Assembly: GCA_019059635.1 (NCBI GenBank)
Contig: JAGVRJ010000009.1
Span: 558,001-622,000 of the forward strand
Reading direction: 5' to 3'
Origin: Proales similis
Taxonomy: Eukaryota; Rotifera; Eurotatoria; Ploima; Proalidae
Length of the DNA stretch: 64,000 nt
The translations under genes and the position numbers were made by a program. Positions 32,658-44,122 of the stretch are shown piece after piece (the first letter of the stretch is position 1; the number at the start of each line of letters is the position of its first letter). The notes under the pieces are model-generated. The model had not been told where the DNA came from. It did no database searches and was given only the letters and a program-made list of their open reading frames with translations.

Positions 32658-35174
32658 ATGAGACGCTCTTCATCTGCCCAGTTCTCTCAGCAACAGAGCA
32701 AACTTCCTCGCTCCTCGTCGATTGACAACTCAAACTGGAATCGCATTTCGCTCAGTCAAGGCGGCCAAGGCAGCCTCGGACGCGCATCGTCCATCGGCAG
32801 AGCTTCGTCTATCGGCAGACCATCAACTGGCCTCAAATCGGACAAAAACTGCGACTCGCAAAGTCTGGCTCTGGCAATCAATATGGTCTGTGCTGTATTG
32901 AGCTCGACCGATTGGGGCGCTTTCTACTAACATTCTTATCTAGGCGCTCACGGACATGGAATACAACCAGGTGCCGACCGTCAAGACTCTTCTGCTTCCG
33001 TCTACGTCTACATTCTACTCTATATTCGAAGTGGGTCGCATTGAACTGCTTAAAATCTAAGCCACAAAATCAATGTTTAAAACGAACAGTTTCTACTAAC
33101 GAGCCTGGGCGTGACTGACGTGTGGAATCCCGATCTGTTGAAGCCGGCCAATCCTCCCAAAAATCAGTTCGGCCAGTCGCAGCCTCAGCCAATGAACGCG
33201 ATTGCGCAGAACAAAGCTCGATTGGATCTGATCATCTATCACTTGACCATGCTCAAGTACAGCAACATACCGAAGCTGTCAGTCTTCCAGACCATGACAA
33301 CTCCCAAAAATTGGCACCAAATGCTTCAGATTCTCAAATTTCTGGTCAGCATCGTCAAGGTAAGACCATTCAATTGAGTTGAAATTGCCTCATTTTTACC
33401 CAATCGTCTAGTTCCACATGATTTACGACGTGCAAAAGATTTTGTACGCCAACGATCGCTATAAGATGGTCTGAATGAAAATTTCTCCTCAAAATACTGA
33501 GCAACACTGATTAGAATGTTCGCTGAAGGTCGTGCACGAGTACTTGAGTCTGGCATTCATCAAATCGCTCAAAGACTCGGATTTTCTTCAAACTCAAGAA
33601 TACCGCGACATGAAAGACGAGTACTTGCGGCGATTCGGTAGCCTCTAGCTGAATTTATTTTAATTTTGCACAAATCTTCTTCTAATCGATTCGAACTGAT
33701 GTTAAGAAATGGATTTGAAAGCCAATTTTGACATTGAATCTCTAAACCAAGAACGAGAACGTCGGCTAAGAGAGTTTGAAATTTACGACAAAGGAAAGGT
33801 AGATTTTTAACCGTTTTGAAACGAAACTGAGCTCAGATTTTCTAAAAAACGAACAGAACGAGCATGAAGAGCTCATAGCTGAAGAGAAGAACCTGAACTT
33901 GAAAATAGCCGAAATCGACCGGGCATTGGCCGAGAAGAAATCGCTCAAACAAGAATTGGCCAGCAAGATTGCGCAGCAGAGGAAGCAGTTGAAGTACTCG
34001 AGCGATAAAGTTGTGAGTCTGGAGAAAGAGGCAGCGAGCAAAGGGGCGCAATACGATCAGCAGATTGCGAGCGGACAGTCGCTTGAGAACTTGCCGGCCA
34101 AGAACCACCAAATGCAGCAAGAGCTCGAAATGCTGCAGAACACGTTCGTTGAAATTGAGAACGAAATAGTTGAGTCGCAGCGAAAGCTGATGCAAAAGGC
34201 CCAAGAAGTGAAGCACTTGATCGGCGAAGCGAACGATTTGAGCTCCAAAATTCAATTGACTTCGACCATTCCTCTAAAGGACTTGCCTCTACTGGACATA
34301 ATTGACTTTCACAAAAAAATCGACCTCATCAAGACATACAAGGTAGGCTCGCTTTTAGAAAAGAAGAGAACGCCTTTATTTGATATTATTGCAAATTATC
34401 GCTCAGGAGTCGATTCTGCGCATTCGAAACGAATACAATCAAAAGATTTGCAAGCAAACCGAGCAGTTCTCAATGAGCAAAGAAGAAAAGAAGATTGTAG
34501 GCGTTCACCTTGTCAATCGGGTATTTGTCATCAATCAATGCTGAAACCTGCAAGGTCGAGGAGAAAATAGAGAATCTAAAAGTCGAAATTGTATCGCTCG
34601 AAAAAGAGAGTAAAACTCTTGAAAATTGCAACAAAAAGCTCAAAAAGGTAAAAGTGACCCTGAACACTCGACGCAACGCGCTCATTCAACTCCCCGGCTG
34701 AAATTCAAGGAAATGAACGAAACGCTGGCTATTTTGAAAGAGAACCTGGCCAAGCATCAAAAGGGCCTGAATGAGCTAGAGAACTTGGAAAGAATGAAAA
34801 ACGAAGAGCTAGAACAGATTAAGCGTGAATCGAACGAGCTGTTCAACGAGTAAGTTGGCTCATGTAGTCGGATGTCCTGGCTGTTCGCATCTTTATTCTC
34901 TCGCTTGTGAAGGCAAAAGAACATTGAAAACGACATTCGAATTCAGCTGAAAGAGAGTCAAGAGAGCTTTGAGGAAGCCAATCGTCAGGCCGAGAAGGAG
35001 ATGCGTCAAATTGAGGTTGCTTGTGTCTTATTTGCCGAGTTCGGGCTCTTTTCTTAATTCATTTCGCAATCGTCGGCTTAGATGGAATCGATAAACAAGA
35101 TCAGGACTGAGCGCGACAAACTTGTTCATACAATTCAATTTATCGAGCAGTACTGTGCCAAAATGAGTCTGTAA
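32658..35174 (+). CDS. NDC80: Kinetochore protein NDC80/HEC1 (divergent)
   Basis: NDC80 is the microtubule-binding subunit of the outer-kinetochore Ndc80 complex. The first exon has a basic Ser/Arg-rich tail (MRRSSSAQFSQQQSKLPRSS) typical of HEC1, with Arg-x-Ser sites that Aurora kinases favour. The calponin-homology part follows over several short exons: STSTFYSIFEFLLTSLG, PTVKTLLLPST, and TTPKNWHQMLQILKFLVSIV, matching the family's [20 protein letters not shown] region. From about 33720 onward the protein is coiled coil: EELIAEEKNLNLKIAEIDRA, then LPAKNHQMQQELEMLQNTF, and further heptad exons to the end IEQYCAKMSL at 35174. About twelve exons are needed; exact borders in the 34400-34720 part are approximate. 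Similarity is clear in the N-terminal half and only structural in the coil. Confidence 0.82.
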
Positions 35175-36103
35175 ATGGAAGCTTAGTCGCTCGGCTAGTT
35201 TTATTCTCAACAAATTCAAATTTTATTTTTTCCTTTCAATTCATTCGGATTCAATTAAATGAATCAATCTGATTTACGCGATTGCACACTCACACCCACA
35301 TGCACAAACGGAATTCTTCTTCGAGTTCTTTGCAGAGATTCTCCTAAATTTTGTGTGTATTCTCAAATAAACGAATGATCGTTTTTACAAAAAGAAAAGA
35401 TGATGAAAGCCAAGAGACAGAGGCAGAGAGTCAGAGAGAGAGATTCAGAGAGAGAGAGGCAGAGAGAGAGAGGGGAGCGAATAAAGCAGATTTATTCGTG
35501 GCCCGTAACCTGGTTTATCACGTGGTTTAGAGAAAAGAGTCTCGCGTGATAAATCAGATGACCGCGAGATGCTTTGTCCCTCTCAGCCTGAATGGCTGGC
35601 TTTGTTTGTATCTTGACTTTTGTCGCCGATCCCTGAACGACAGAGGTATTAGCATAATAAATAACTGCTATTTTCTTGTTCTCTATTCTTGCTCGCTCCC
35701 TTTTTTGTGCCTTTCTAGCCCTCTCATATCGATCAGAGAGAAATTAACCGCGTCTGCGTGAAAAATAAGTCGCCGACCACGACCTAGCCGACTCGCATGT
35801 CACTCGAATGGTCGCTTAGTCGAGATGTAGAATTTTTTTTTGTTTGTCGTTTATGCGAATATCGATTCGGGCCTATTATTAGCCCCATCTGTTCATGTGT
35901 CGAATAAACATTAGAAAAATATATATAAACGAATGAGAATAAGTTAGTTGCATTGACCATTGACGATGAGTCGTGCATTTTTCGTCCAAATTCTAATCTA
36001 CACAATCGCCACATTATTTTGATTAATTATTTATTTCTCATTCTTTTTGTTGCTGCTGCTGCTGTCGTGTTTGTGTTCAGCCTCGGAAGCGTAGATAATC
36101 ACA
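35175..36103. other. Intergenic with GA-rich microsatellite
   Basis: Contains the NDC80 3' end (AATAAA-type signal near 35368) and the COTL1 promoter. A GA/CAGAGA-rich block lies at about 35415-35475. A GCT run (about 36051-36064) precedes COTL1. No other gene is seen. Confidence 0.55.
35415..35475. repeat. GA-rich simple repeat
   Basis: Imperfect GAGAGA and CAGAGA units over about 60 bp in intergenic DNA. Confidence 0.8.
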
Positions 36104-36715
36104 ATGGCCACCTCTTGTGATAAAGACTCAATCAGACAGGCCTACGAAACGGTCAGAGATGACAAGAGCGAAGAGAACTGGTAAGTGCCGAACGAACAGA
36201 ACGCCGTTCGAGTAGACGAGCAGCCGTCTTTGCTTCAAGGGCCGTGTTCAAATACGACGGAAATCGAATACAAACAGCCGCCACGGGCACCGACTATGCT
36301 GAATTTCTGACTCACTTTTCAGGTTTGCTTGTTCTGTTTTGCTTCTTCGATTCTCAAACAATGACTCATTGTTAACCGTTTGAGCAGAAGCAGAAAGAGT
36401 ATTTGGCTTTCTGCGATTGTACACTGGCGACGAGCTGAGTCGACGCGCCAAATTCGCACTCATTTCCTGGATCGGACAATCAGTGGGCGCATTGAAGAGA
36501 GCCAAGGTCTCAATTGACAAGGCACTGGTCAAAGAGATAATCACGGTAAGAGTGCCGCCTGCTTGATCGTCGCCATCAACTAATCACGTTTCGATTCGTT
36601 TGGCTAGAATTTTGCAGTTGAAGTGACTGCGTCAGATTTAAGCGAACTTGAAGAGGAAAACATCAGAGAGCTGATGATCAAGGCCGGCGGTGCTAATTAC
36701 GGCTCAGCTCGTTAG
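36104..36715 (+). CDS. COTL1: Coactosin-like protein (ADF/cofilin-fold actin binder)
   Basis: Small F-actin-binding protein of the ADF-homology family. Four exons (36104-36180, 36240-36322, 36388-36545, 36608-36715) join in phase to 141 residues, the family's usual length (about 142). MATSCDKDSIRQAYETVRDD, AVFKYDGN, FALISWIGQSVGALKRAKVS, KALVKEII and the terminal IKAGGANYGSAR follow vertebrate COTL1 closely. The Lys-rich actin-contact helix (LKRAKVSIDKALVKE) is intact. Introns are 59-65 bp. It converges with SLU7, 127 bp between stop codons. Confidence 0.97.
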
Positions 36716-36842
36716 TCAGTTTCAAACACTTTTGTCCCAGATTGAAATGGTCTAGTTTTGAGTGCCGAATAAATTTGCTTCATGATTGCAACCAAATTTT
36801 TTTTTTATTAACAAGAGAGAATAAATAAAAAAGCCAGAGCGT

Positions 36843-38213
36843 TCAAGCGGTGCTAATGGCCACGCGATTGCTTTCCAGCGAGTTGAGTTCATTGTCCTTT
36901 ACAGCTGTGCAATAGCCGTGTCTATCGTGCGACTTGCAGCATCGATAGCCCCATTTACCATCTTTGTAGTAGGAGCCCCACACGCTGCTGTGATTGTTTG
37001 TGTACTCGTCCTCAATGTATCGAGACTTGACGCTCGCCTTTTCTTGAGTCTTCACCACGTGGCCATAGCGATTAAATTCGACATAGGACTCGGTCTGCGC
37101 GAATATGAGCTCTTTGGGCGGCATTTGCAGATGCTCTTCGCCGCCATACTTCTCCAGCACGGTCTTTTTTATGCTGTCCGAGCATTCTTCATAGCGCTGC
37201 TTGAACTCTTTGTGCAGCAACTCGACTTTGGTCGGCTCTGCCTGCTGATGAACGTCTACGCCTTTCTCGTACGCTTCCCAGGCGAACAGCTGCGACTTGG
37301 CAAACTGACTCACTTCGCCCGAATATCGCACGTAGTTGTCGCCAATGTAGGGCAGAGCGGTCTTCTCCGTCTTGCCTGCGAACGGGTCGTCTCTCATCGA
37401 TCGAGACTTGGGATCGTAGTAAGCGCTGTTGGGATCAAGATTGAGCAGATATTTGGCCGTGTCCTCTCTCATACGTAAATTTCGCACACTAATCTTTTGC
37501 TTGCTCTCCATACTCAGCTTCTGAGGCAGTCCCATTTCTTCAGCGTATTTGTCTTCGTCGCTGTTGGTCGCCTGGACTTCAGGCTCTTTGTCAGCTTGGG
37601 ATAGTTCTTGTTGAAGATTCTTCTCTTTTATTAATCGTCTCGCTTCCTCGAGCTTTTCGAATTCGCTCGTCACTTTCTCCTGATGATCTTCCAAGTCAAT
37701 GCCATTCCAACGGTCTCGTTTGCCTTCAAAGTCGAGAGCGAGGTTGGGCTGAGAGATATCGTCCGGCGCGATCACGCCTCCCCCGTACTTGGCCAGTCGC
37801 TTTCTTGGCTTCTCGAGGCAGTCTTTTCTCTTGTGGCCCATGGCACCACAGTTCTCGCACGAGCCCTCGCGAAACTTGTGAGTGGCTATTTTGTCGTTGA
37901 CCTGGCCCCGTACGTACCATTTGTCAATACCGTCGAAGCTTCTTTTTTTCTCGTCGTGTTCACGCTGATGCTTGAGCGTTGGCTTCGAATGGTCGTAAGA
38001 AACGTACCACGGCACATCGACCATGTACTTTGGTATATGTGGATTGATGTCTCGTCCACTTTCGTCTACTTCGGCCGGCGCATTACCGGCCTTTCGCAGC
38101 TCTTCGAGCTCCTTCTGCTTGCGGTACTCCTCGCGCGTCTGTTTCTTCGGGCCATCGCCGTCTTTGCGTCGAGCAAGGATGGACGGAGGCTCCGAAAAGT
38201 GCTGATGAGACAT
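36843..38213 (-). CDS. SLU7: Pre-mRNA splicing factor SLU7, intronless and C-terminally short
   Basis: SLU7 acts in the second step of splicing, in 3' splice-site choice. One uninterrupted frame of 456 codons. The N-terminal part has the typical KKQTREEYRKQKELEELRKA and NPHIPKYMVDVPWYV; the zinc knuckle C-x2-C-x4-H-x4-C covers residues 119-132 (CENCGAMGHKRKDC). Further conserved blocks are KRDRWNGIDLEDHQ, LRMREDTAKYLLNLDPNSAY and HSSVWGSYYKDGKWGYRCC. Compared with about 586 residues in human, it stops shortly after the WGYRCC block and lacks the Lys-rich C-terminal part. There is no frameshift sign at the end. No introns are present, unlike its neighbours, which could reflect intron loss or an old retrocopy. 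Confidence 0.97.
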   Translation of the reverse strand: MSHQHFSEPPSILARRKDGDGPKKQTREEYRKQKELEELRKAGNAPAEVDESGRDINPHIPKYMVDVPWYVSYDHSKPTLKHQREHDEKKRSFDGIDKWYVRGQVNDKIATHKFREGSCENCGAMGHKRKDCLEKPRKRLAKYGGGVIAPDDISQPNLALDFEGKRDRWNGIDLEDHQEKVTSEFEKLEEARRLIKEKNLQQELSQADKEPEVQATNSDEDKYAEEMGLPQKLSMESKQKISVRNLRMREDTAKYLLNLDPNSAYYDPKSRSMRDDPFAGKTEKTALPYIGDNYVRYSGEVSQFAKSQLFAWEAYEKGVDVHQQAEPTKVELLHKEFKQRYEECSDSIKKTVLEKYGGEEHLQMPPKELIFAQTESYVEFNRYGHVVKTQEKASVKSRYIEDEYTNNHSSVWGSYYKDGKWGYRCCKSHDRHGYCTAVKDNELNSLESNRVAISTA

Positions 38214-38501
38214 TTTGAGTTTCTTCTTATTGTGAAATTAGGTCCTGGCCCTTTCAAGAATCCTCCTGGTCTATTCATAGGAAGCAAAGTTGCAATTATT
38301 ATCGATTCAGTTACGGCCATGTACTAATTGGTAGTGACCCGACAAATGTCTTCATTGTTATTTCGCTCGTTTTAACCATTTCTTTCATGTTTAAACCAAT
38401 TGACTAGAAACGGGGAAGATTGTTTAAATTGGACTTTATTTCAATACGAATCAAGTAGAAAGATATTTGTGGAGAGATAAATAGAAAACATTTCCGATTT
38501 C

Positions 38502-40843
38502 TCATCCTTTTTTGCCAACGCTGAACAAGAGCCGGCTGATTTTTTCCTCATTGTTGGTGATTCTCTTCTTGATGCTGGCGATTTTGTCGCGTTGCTCGTT
38601 AGTCTGCGCTTCCATGTCGCCAAGAGCAGCTTTGTATGGCTCGAGAAAGGCCCGTGTCTCACTTTATTTCAAAATGCGCTTTTAGTTCGGTTGGAACGGA
38701 CTTTTAAAGCAGCCAAAGATTGGTTACTCTTGTTGTCTGTTCAAGATTCGCATGTTGTTGTCGTATTCGTCTGCCCACTTTTGCATTTCTTTCTGCATCA
38801 TGTCCAGATCTTCCTGCATGAAGTCAAGCGTCCTTCCCAACGGAATGGCGCTTCAACCGCATTGCAAAGTCGATTATTTTCTGAGGTCAAGTCGCTGGCA
38901 AACAACTGCTTACGATTTGGTCAATGACTGAATCGAGTCTTTTAATTTCTTGATTTCTTTTTCCACTCGTTCGCGTTCCTTTTTGCGTTGAGGGTCTGTC
39001 TCATACGAGTTGCGGTCCTACGGCGATTTTTTTTTCCAAGAGTCGAGACTGATCGTCAGAAAAGAGATGAGTTAAGCTTACAAACTCCGACTTGACTCGC
39101 TCGTCGTTTCCTTCTTTTTTGAGCTGCTGTTTGGTCTCGAGAATTGTTTTGACCAATGCTCCATGATCTTGGTCCTGGTCCACTCTCTCGGCGTCGTGGC
39201 GCTCCTTGCTCGGGTACTGATCGTTCTGCTCGTCTTGGAATTTATTTTCTTTGACCACAAACTCATCGTCCGAGTCGGACTCGGCGACGGTTTTTTTGCT
39301 CTTTGAGCTGCTTATTCTTGTTCGAGTCGACTCGTCTCTTTCTTGACGAATCCTGGGCGCGCCTGGTCTGGCAGTTGTTGGCCTTAGAGTTGCTCTATTC
39401 CTAAAACCACATAGTCAATCAGAGTCAATCAAAAACAGGTTCCAATTTTAGAGATTAAGAAACTTACTCATCGTCAGGATCAGCTCTGAGTTCCTCGCGT
39501 TCAATGTGAACTCGCGGCCCTCTGGCAGACGACGGCCTACGTCGACCTTGGTCTTCTCTCTGGAATTAAATTTTAGGTTCAATTGATTGCTCCTGTAAAT
39601 TGTTCAACAATTACGCCAGCGTCATCGTCTTGAGCTGAATCTTTGTGATGGCGATCAGATCTGTTGGCCTGATTGAAATCCTCGTCGTCCTCATCAGGCT
39701 CGTGGACAATTCTGGTTCGACCTCGACTCTCTTTGGCCTCAGTCTCTTTGCGATCGTCTGGGCTTTTCTTGCGTCTCTCTTCCTCTTTATGCTTTTCTTT
39801 ATCTCGACTGCGGTCGCCATCGCGATGACGGTCTTTTCTGCTCGATTTCTCGCGCTCTTTCTCTTCTTTGCTTCGGTCCCGATCACTTTTGCGTTCCTTT
39901 GAGCGACCGGACTCTTCCTCTTTGCGTCGCTCGCTTTTATCCCGTTCGTGCCTCTCTCTTCGCTTTTCTCTCTCCTTGTCTTTGTCGCGCTCTTTCTCTT
40001 TGTCCTTTTCACGATCTGCTCGCTCACGGTTTTTTTCTTTCTCTCGCTCGCGTTCTCTGTCTTTGTCGCGCTCTCTTCGATCGCGACTCTTCTCACGGTC
40101 TCGCTCTTCATCTCTTTTGCGTCGGTCGTCATCGCGGCTTTTACTCTTTTCCTTGTCTTCTTTCGAGTCCTTGATCAATTCCGACTTGAATCGGTTTCTT
40201 TCTCCAGTCAATTTATGAAATTTCAACTCACGCCGTCGCTCATGCTCTTCATTTGTTTGAGCGCTTTCTTGACCACCTCGTCGTTGTCCGGCTGTTTGAT
40301 GGGCCGTCAACTCAAAACATTCTCTTTGATCTGGACTCATTTCACTCACCTTCATATTTACTGCTTTGGCTAGAGACTGAAGAAGCTCGTTGGTTCTTTC
40401 TGCTTCAACTCCAGCGGCGATTTTGTTCGGCTTAACGGCCAGTTGATCTCCAGTGGCAATTGCTGTTTCAAATGAATGCTCACGTCAACAGGTTTTTAAG
40501 ATTGCACCCGGCTCGGCACTTACTGACAATCGTAATGAGCTTAGCAAGGAAGCTGATCTTGTTCTCCTTGCTTGCCTTCAAGTAGGCGCCGTCAAGCTCA
40601 TCTGACGAGTAGAATCCTTTCATGAAACCAGTTTTCTTTATAACCTGTTGGGACGAATTTCTTGAGATCATCGACCGATGTGAGAAGCAGACAATCATTA
40701 CGAACCGATTTGACAATGTCTTGAATGAATTGGACCGGCGGCCGATTGAGAAGCTTTTCGGTCAACGATGGCGCGTCAATTATTCTTCCCAACGAGTTCT
40801 GGGTCTTTTCAATTATTGCAGGATCTATCTTTTGATCGCTCAT
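38502..40843 (-). CDS. TRAF3IP1: TRAF3-interacting protein 1 / IFT54 (intraflagellar transport)
   Basis: IFT-B subunit that binds microtubules and is needed for cilia. The ATG at 40843 opens with IIEKTQNSLGRIIDAPSLTE, matching the family N-terminus (RTQEALGKVI..PLTEKLL). Next come KKTGFMKGFYSSDEL, KENKISFLAKLITIV and AVKPNKIAAGVEAERTNELL, the CH-like N-terminal domain. The middle (about 39620-40210) is a long Lys/Arg/Glu/Asp low-complexity region typical of MIP-T3 proteins. Then SDSDDEFVVKENKF and HGALVKTILETKQQLKK mark the start of the C-terminal coiled coil, which ends PLGRTLDFMQEDLDMMQKEM and DKIASIKKRITNNEEKIS. The stop is at 38502-38504. About ten exons are needed; several borders are approximate. 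It lies 288 bp upstream of SLU7 on the same strand. Confidence 0.93.
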
Positions 40844-43800
40844 TCTTCCAGATCCGCCCTCTTTGATTGCAGCTACTCGACTTTCTCTCTTTTCTTTTGT
40901 CTCTTTCTCTTCTTCTTCTGTCTTTGGTTCGTGCCTTGTTCGATTCGTTTCTTATTTCAAATCAGATATCGAACATTCGTACGCAAAGAATTTATTTGGC
41001 AAGTCACTTCTGAACGAGTGAGTCAGTCTTGCAACTATGGCAACCGTATCTAGAGGTGGTCTTTCAGAATGTCTTTCCTTTCTCTATTTAGAAATTTTTG
41101 GTTTATTCTGACCATCGCTCATAAGCCATCCGATGCCTCTTTTAGGCCTCTGTTTTTCTGAGGTCTCGTCTTCATACAACAGCCGCGGCATTTGCCCGCT
41201 TCCATGTTTCTGTTTATTGTTTTTTATTTTTAATCGTCAATTTGAGCCCGAACGCGAGGAAATGAAAACTTGGAAATTTTTGCGACCGTCTCAAGCTCCC
41301 TGTGGAGTCTAAAAGAGACCAAACCATGAAAGGGCTCTATTAAGTGACTTTAGAAGGCTCTGAAGTAAAGGTGCGACTTGAGCGCCGATGAAAATGTGAC
41401 ACGCTAGAAGGCAATTAACTTGAGTAAAAGCGAGCTAGGTAGCAAAAGTGCGAGACAAAGTATCAGGTTGGCCCCGAGTACATTAATCATTCTGAGCACT
41501 AAGTGGGGAACGTTACGACCATCGAGAGTTGGGTGATGACAACGGGGCTTGAAAATAACTGGAAGAAAGTGCCCTGGATCAAATTGCCCTGTTCGTGACG
41601 TGTGTCTCAATTCCCAGATGAGGCGTTTTAATAGTTCGACGATTGACTCAGGCGAGCGGATTGGCCGCGCATTACGTGCCGTCCAATCCGAAATAGGATC
41701 AGTTGTGGAAATAGGCCTCGGTCGGTGTTGGTCAAAGGAGCGTCCAAAGATCAACTAGAATTTAAATGAGCACATTCACAAGTGGACAGCGCGCCTGCCA
41801 GCCAGCCTCAATAAGCCCATCAGTCTGCTGAAATGAACCCGATGCCTAAATGTCGAGTAAACAATCGCACATGCGTTCGATGTATCATGCTTGATCGGTG
41901 TCGGTGACAATACAACCCGCCGGTCGCTTAATCATGAATTTATAATCAAGTCGCGTGGCATTTCAGTTCCAGAACATGGTGTCGATCAATCGATTCGGCC
42001 GCCTGGGTGTGTGTTTGTGAGCAACGCATTCGTCGCCACTGACTCTAGTGACTTGTAGAAGGCCGCCTAATTGAAGGACTAGTCACTTCTCGCCTTGTCT
42101 GTTTGACGTTGATTAATATTCAATCGAGCGCGTCGAAATAATTATCTAATAAATCATTTGCTCGGCCACTCATTAATAGAGCATGAACTAAAACAAGCAA
42201 GGGGCGGCATATAGAGCAGCTGGTCACAGAAAGCAATCGATCGGCCGGCGAGTATTGTTCTTGTTCTTCCTGAAGGTGGAAGTGAATTAAACAAGCAACA
42301 CCTTGGGGCATGTTAATTAAACGCGACTTAGGCGCGTTTGATCATAATCATGGCGAAATGAAAATATTCGAACGTTGCTCAGATGTTAGAGATTGGACAT
42401 GGTTCCATCATGCAGCTCGAACACAAAAAGCCAAGCGTGAGGATCAATCGGATTAATACAGGCTCTGCGATTGAAGTGAATAATCTTGGAAGATTATCCG
42501 CCCTACGCTCCTAATACCTCGTCTCTCCTTACCCAACAGCCGGCACGAACATCTGCTCGCTGTTTGAAAATTGAACGGTCATTTACTTGGACGCTATTAT
42601 TATTAGCCGCCGACCACCCTTCCTGCTCTTCTTTGTGGTCGCTCTTGGAGAATTTCACGCCCAATAAATGTAAAAGGGTCTATATGCTGTCCTGATTGAT
42701 TCAGCCTTTGGCGGATCGGAAGTTTACGAGAAACTAATCTGTATTCAAGGCGACACATGCTGAATTTGCTTTGCATGTTTATTAGCCTATTCAAATGGTC
42801 TTGAATTGATTTATTGCCTGAGTTGATCGTGTGAATGGGGGGAAACTGAAAGAAAAGGGAAACGGCCAATCGAGAAGGAGGAGAGCCGGTCAAAGACTGG
42901 GCAATGAACATGAAGCGTGCGGTCGCCTGTTCGCGTGTTTTAAATTAAATACGCAATCGAGCGCAACGCGTCCACCGCCACACCCGTTCGGCTGGAATGT
43001 GAGCATTGTGAGCATCGTGCAGACATTTTGCTCACATTAATTGGATTGTCTATGCGAAGCCTCTGGTCCGAATAATTACTGAATTGATTAAGTTGTGCGG
43101 AATCGAATTGGAATTTTTTTTGTTATTTACTTCTGCTGCCTAGTACCGCACTACACTGGCCATGTGTGATTGAGATGCCAATCCCGTCTTCAAGCGACAA
43201 TTTCTTCCAATAGCCGAACAAGCGAATAAACAGACGCTGTCCTTCTGTTCTGTAAATAAAAAATGTTTCGAATTGGACAATCGTTCGACTCGTTCCGATT
43301 GGTCGCCTCGCGAGCTAATCTCATGTAATTAACTAATCAATTAATATTTCTGTGAGTCGATCGTAATGATCGTTTGCTGAATGAGCGTGTTACGTAAAAT
43401 CGAAATTAGGCGACAAGCAACCACGTAGATGAGTGAGACAAAGTCAATTTACTCAACGAGTAACAAATGCTCTCGTGGGACTGGCGTTTAATGAGGAGAG
43501 ACCAAGTGGAAAATGTGCTGCCTGTGTCCATTCGTGTGTCTGTCTGTGTGTGTGTGTGTGAGTATGGGTTGTTGTTTGACGATTATGACACGCTTCGAAC
43601 TCATGCGTCCCAATAAATTGCATAAGTCTTTCCATTTCTGCCAAATGATAGAACACGAAATAAAACCATTCTTCTTGCTTGGCTCGTTTATTCTTTGGGG
43701 CTAATTATTGGTTGGGTAATTTAGCTCGTTATCGTGTCGAATTTAAACTCATGTTCACAGATCAAATTGAATAGAACGTAGATTGTAGTCGAAATGAATT

Positions 43801-44122
43801 AAGTAAAACGTAACAACTAGTAAACATGAAATAAAAAAAAAAGAAGAAAAGCCAAAAGCAAAGCCGAAGAAAACAAGAAGCTTAAAGTTAATTCTCTGTA
43901 ATTAGACAACCACGCACACACCTACAAACAAGCAGCGAGGAAGAAGAGGAGAAATGCTCAAACAAGACATTCGATTTTACACATTCAATACAAATTGGAT
44001 TTGATAAAATAGAAAGGTTGAAACAAGAAGGGAGCAGGTATTTAGAGTGTGAGGATAATTCCATAATTTACAACATAAAGATGAACAGAGGGCAACTAAA
44101 AAAGGGGAATAGATGCTGTTAG
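40844..44122. other. 3.3 kb gene-free region between TRAF3IP1 and prospero
   Basis: Downstream of prospero and upstream of TRAF3IP1. It should hold the prospero 3' untranslated region and the TRAF3IP1 promoter. A GT run lies at about 43544-43561. The open frame at 41404-41754 on the minus strand has no ATG at its start; see findings. No recognisable gene. Confidence 0.5.

Noticed and set aside
36918-38327. Long plus-strand open frames of up to 214 codons
   Set aside because: Antisense to the single-exon SLU7 gene; stop-free because of biased codons in SLU7, with no recognisable product.
39645-40373. Several long plus-strand open frames rich in Leu, Ser and Phe
   Set aside because: They are antisense shadows of the charged low-complexity region of TRAF3IP1 on the minus strand.
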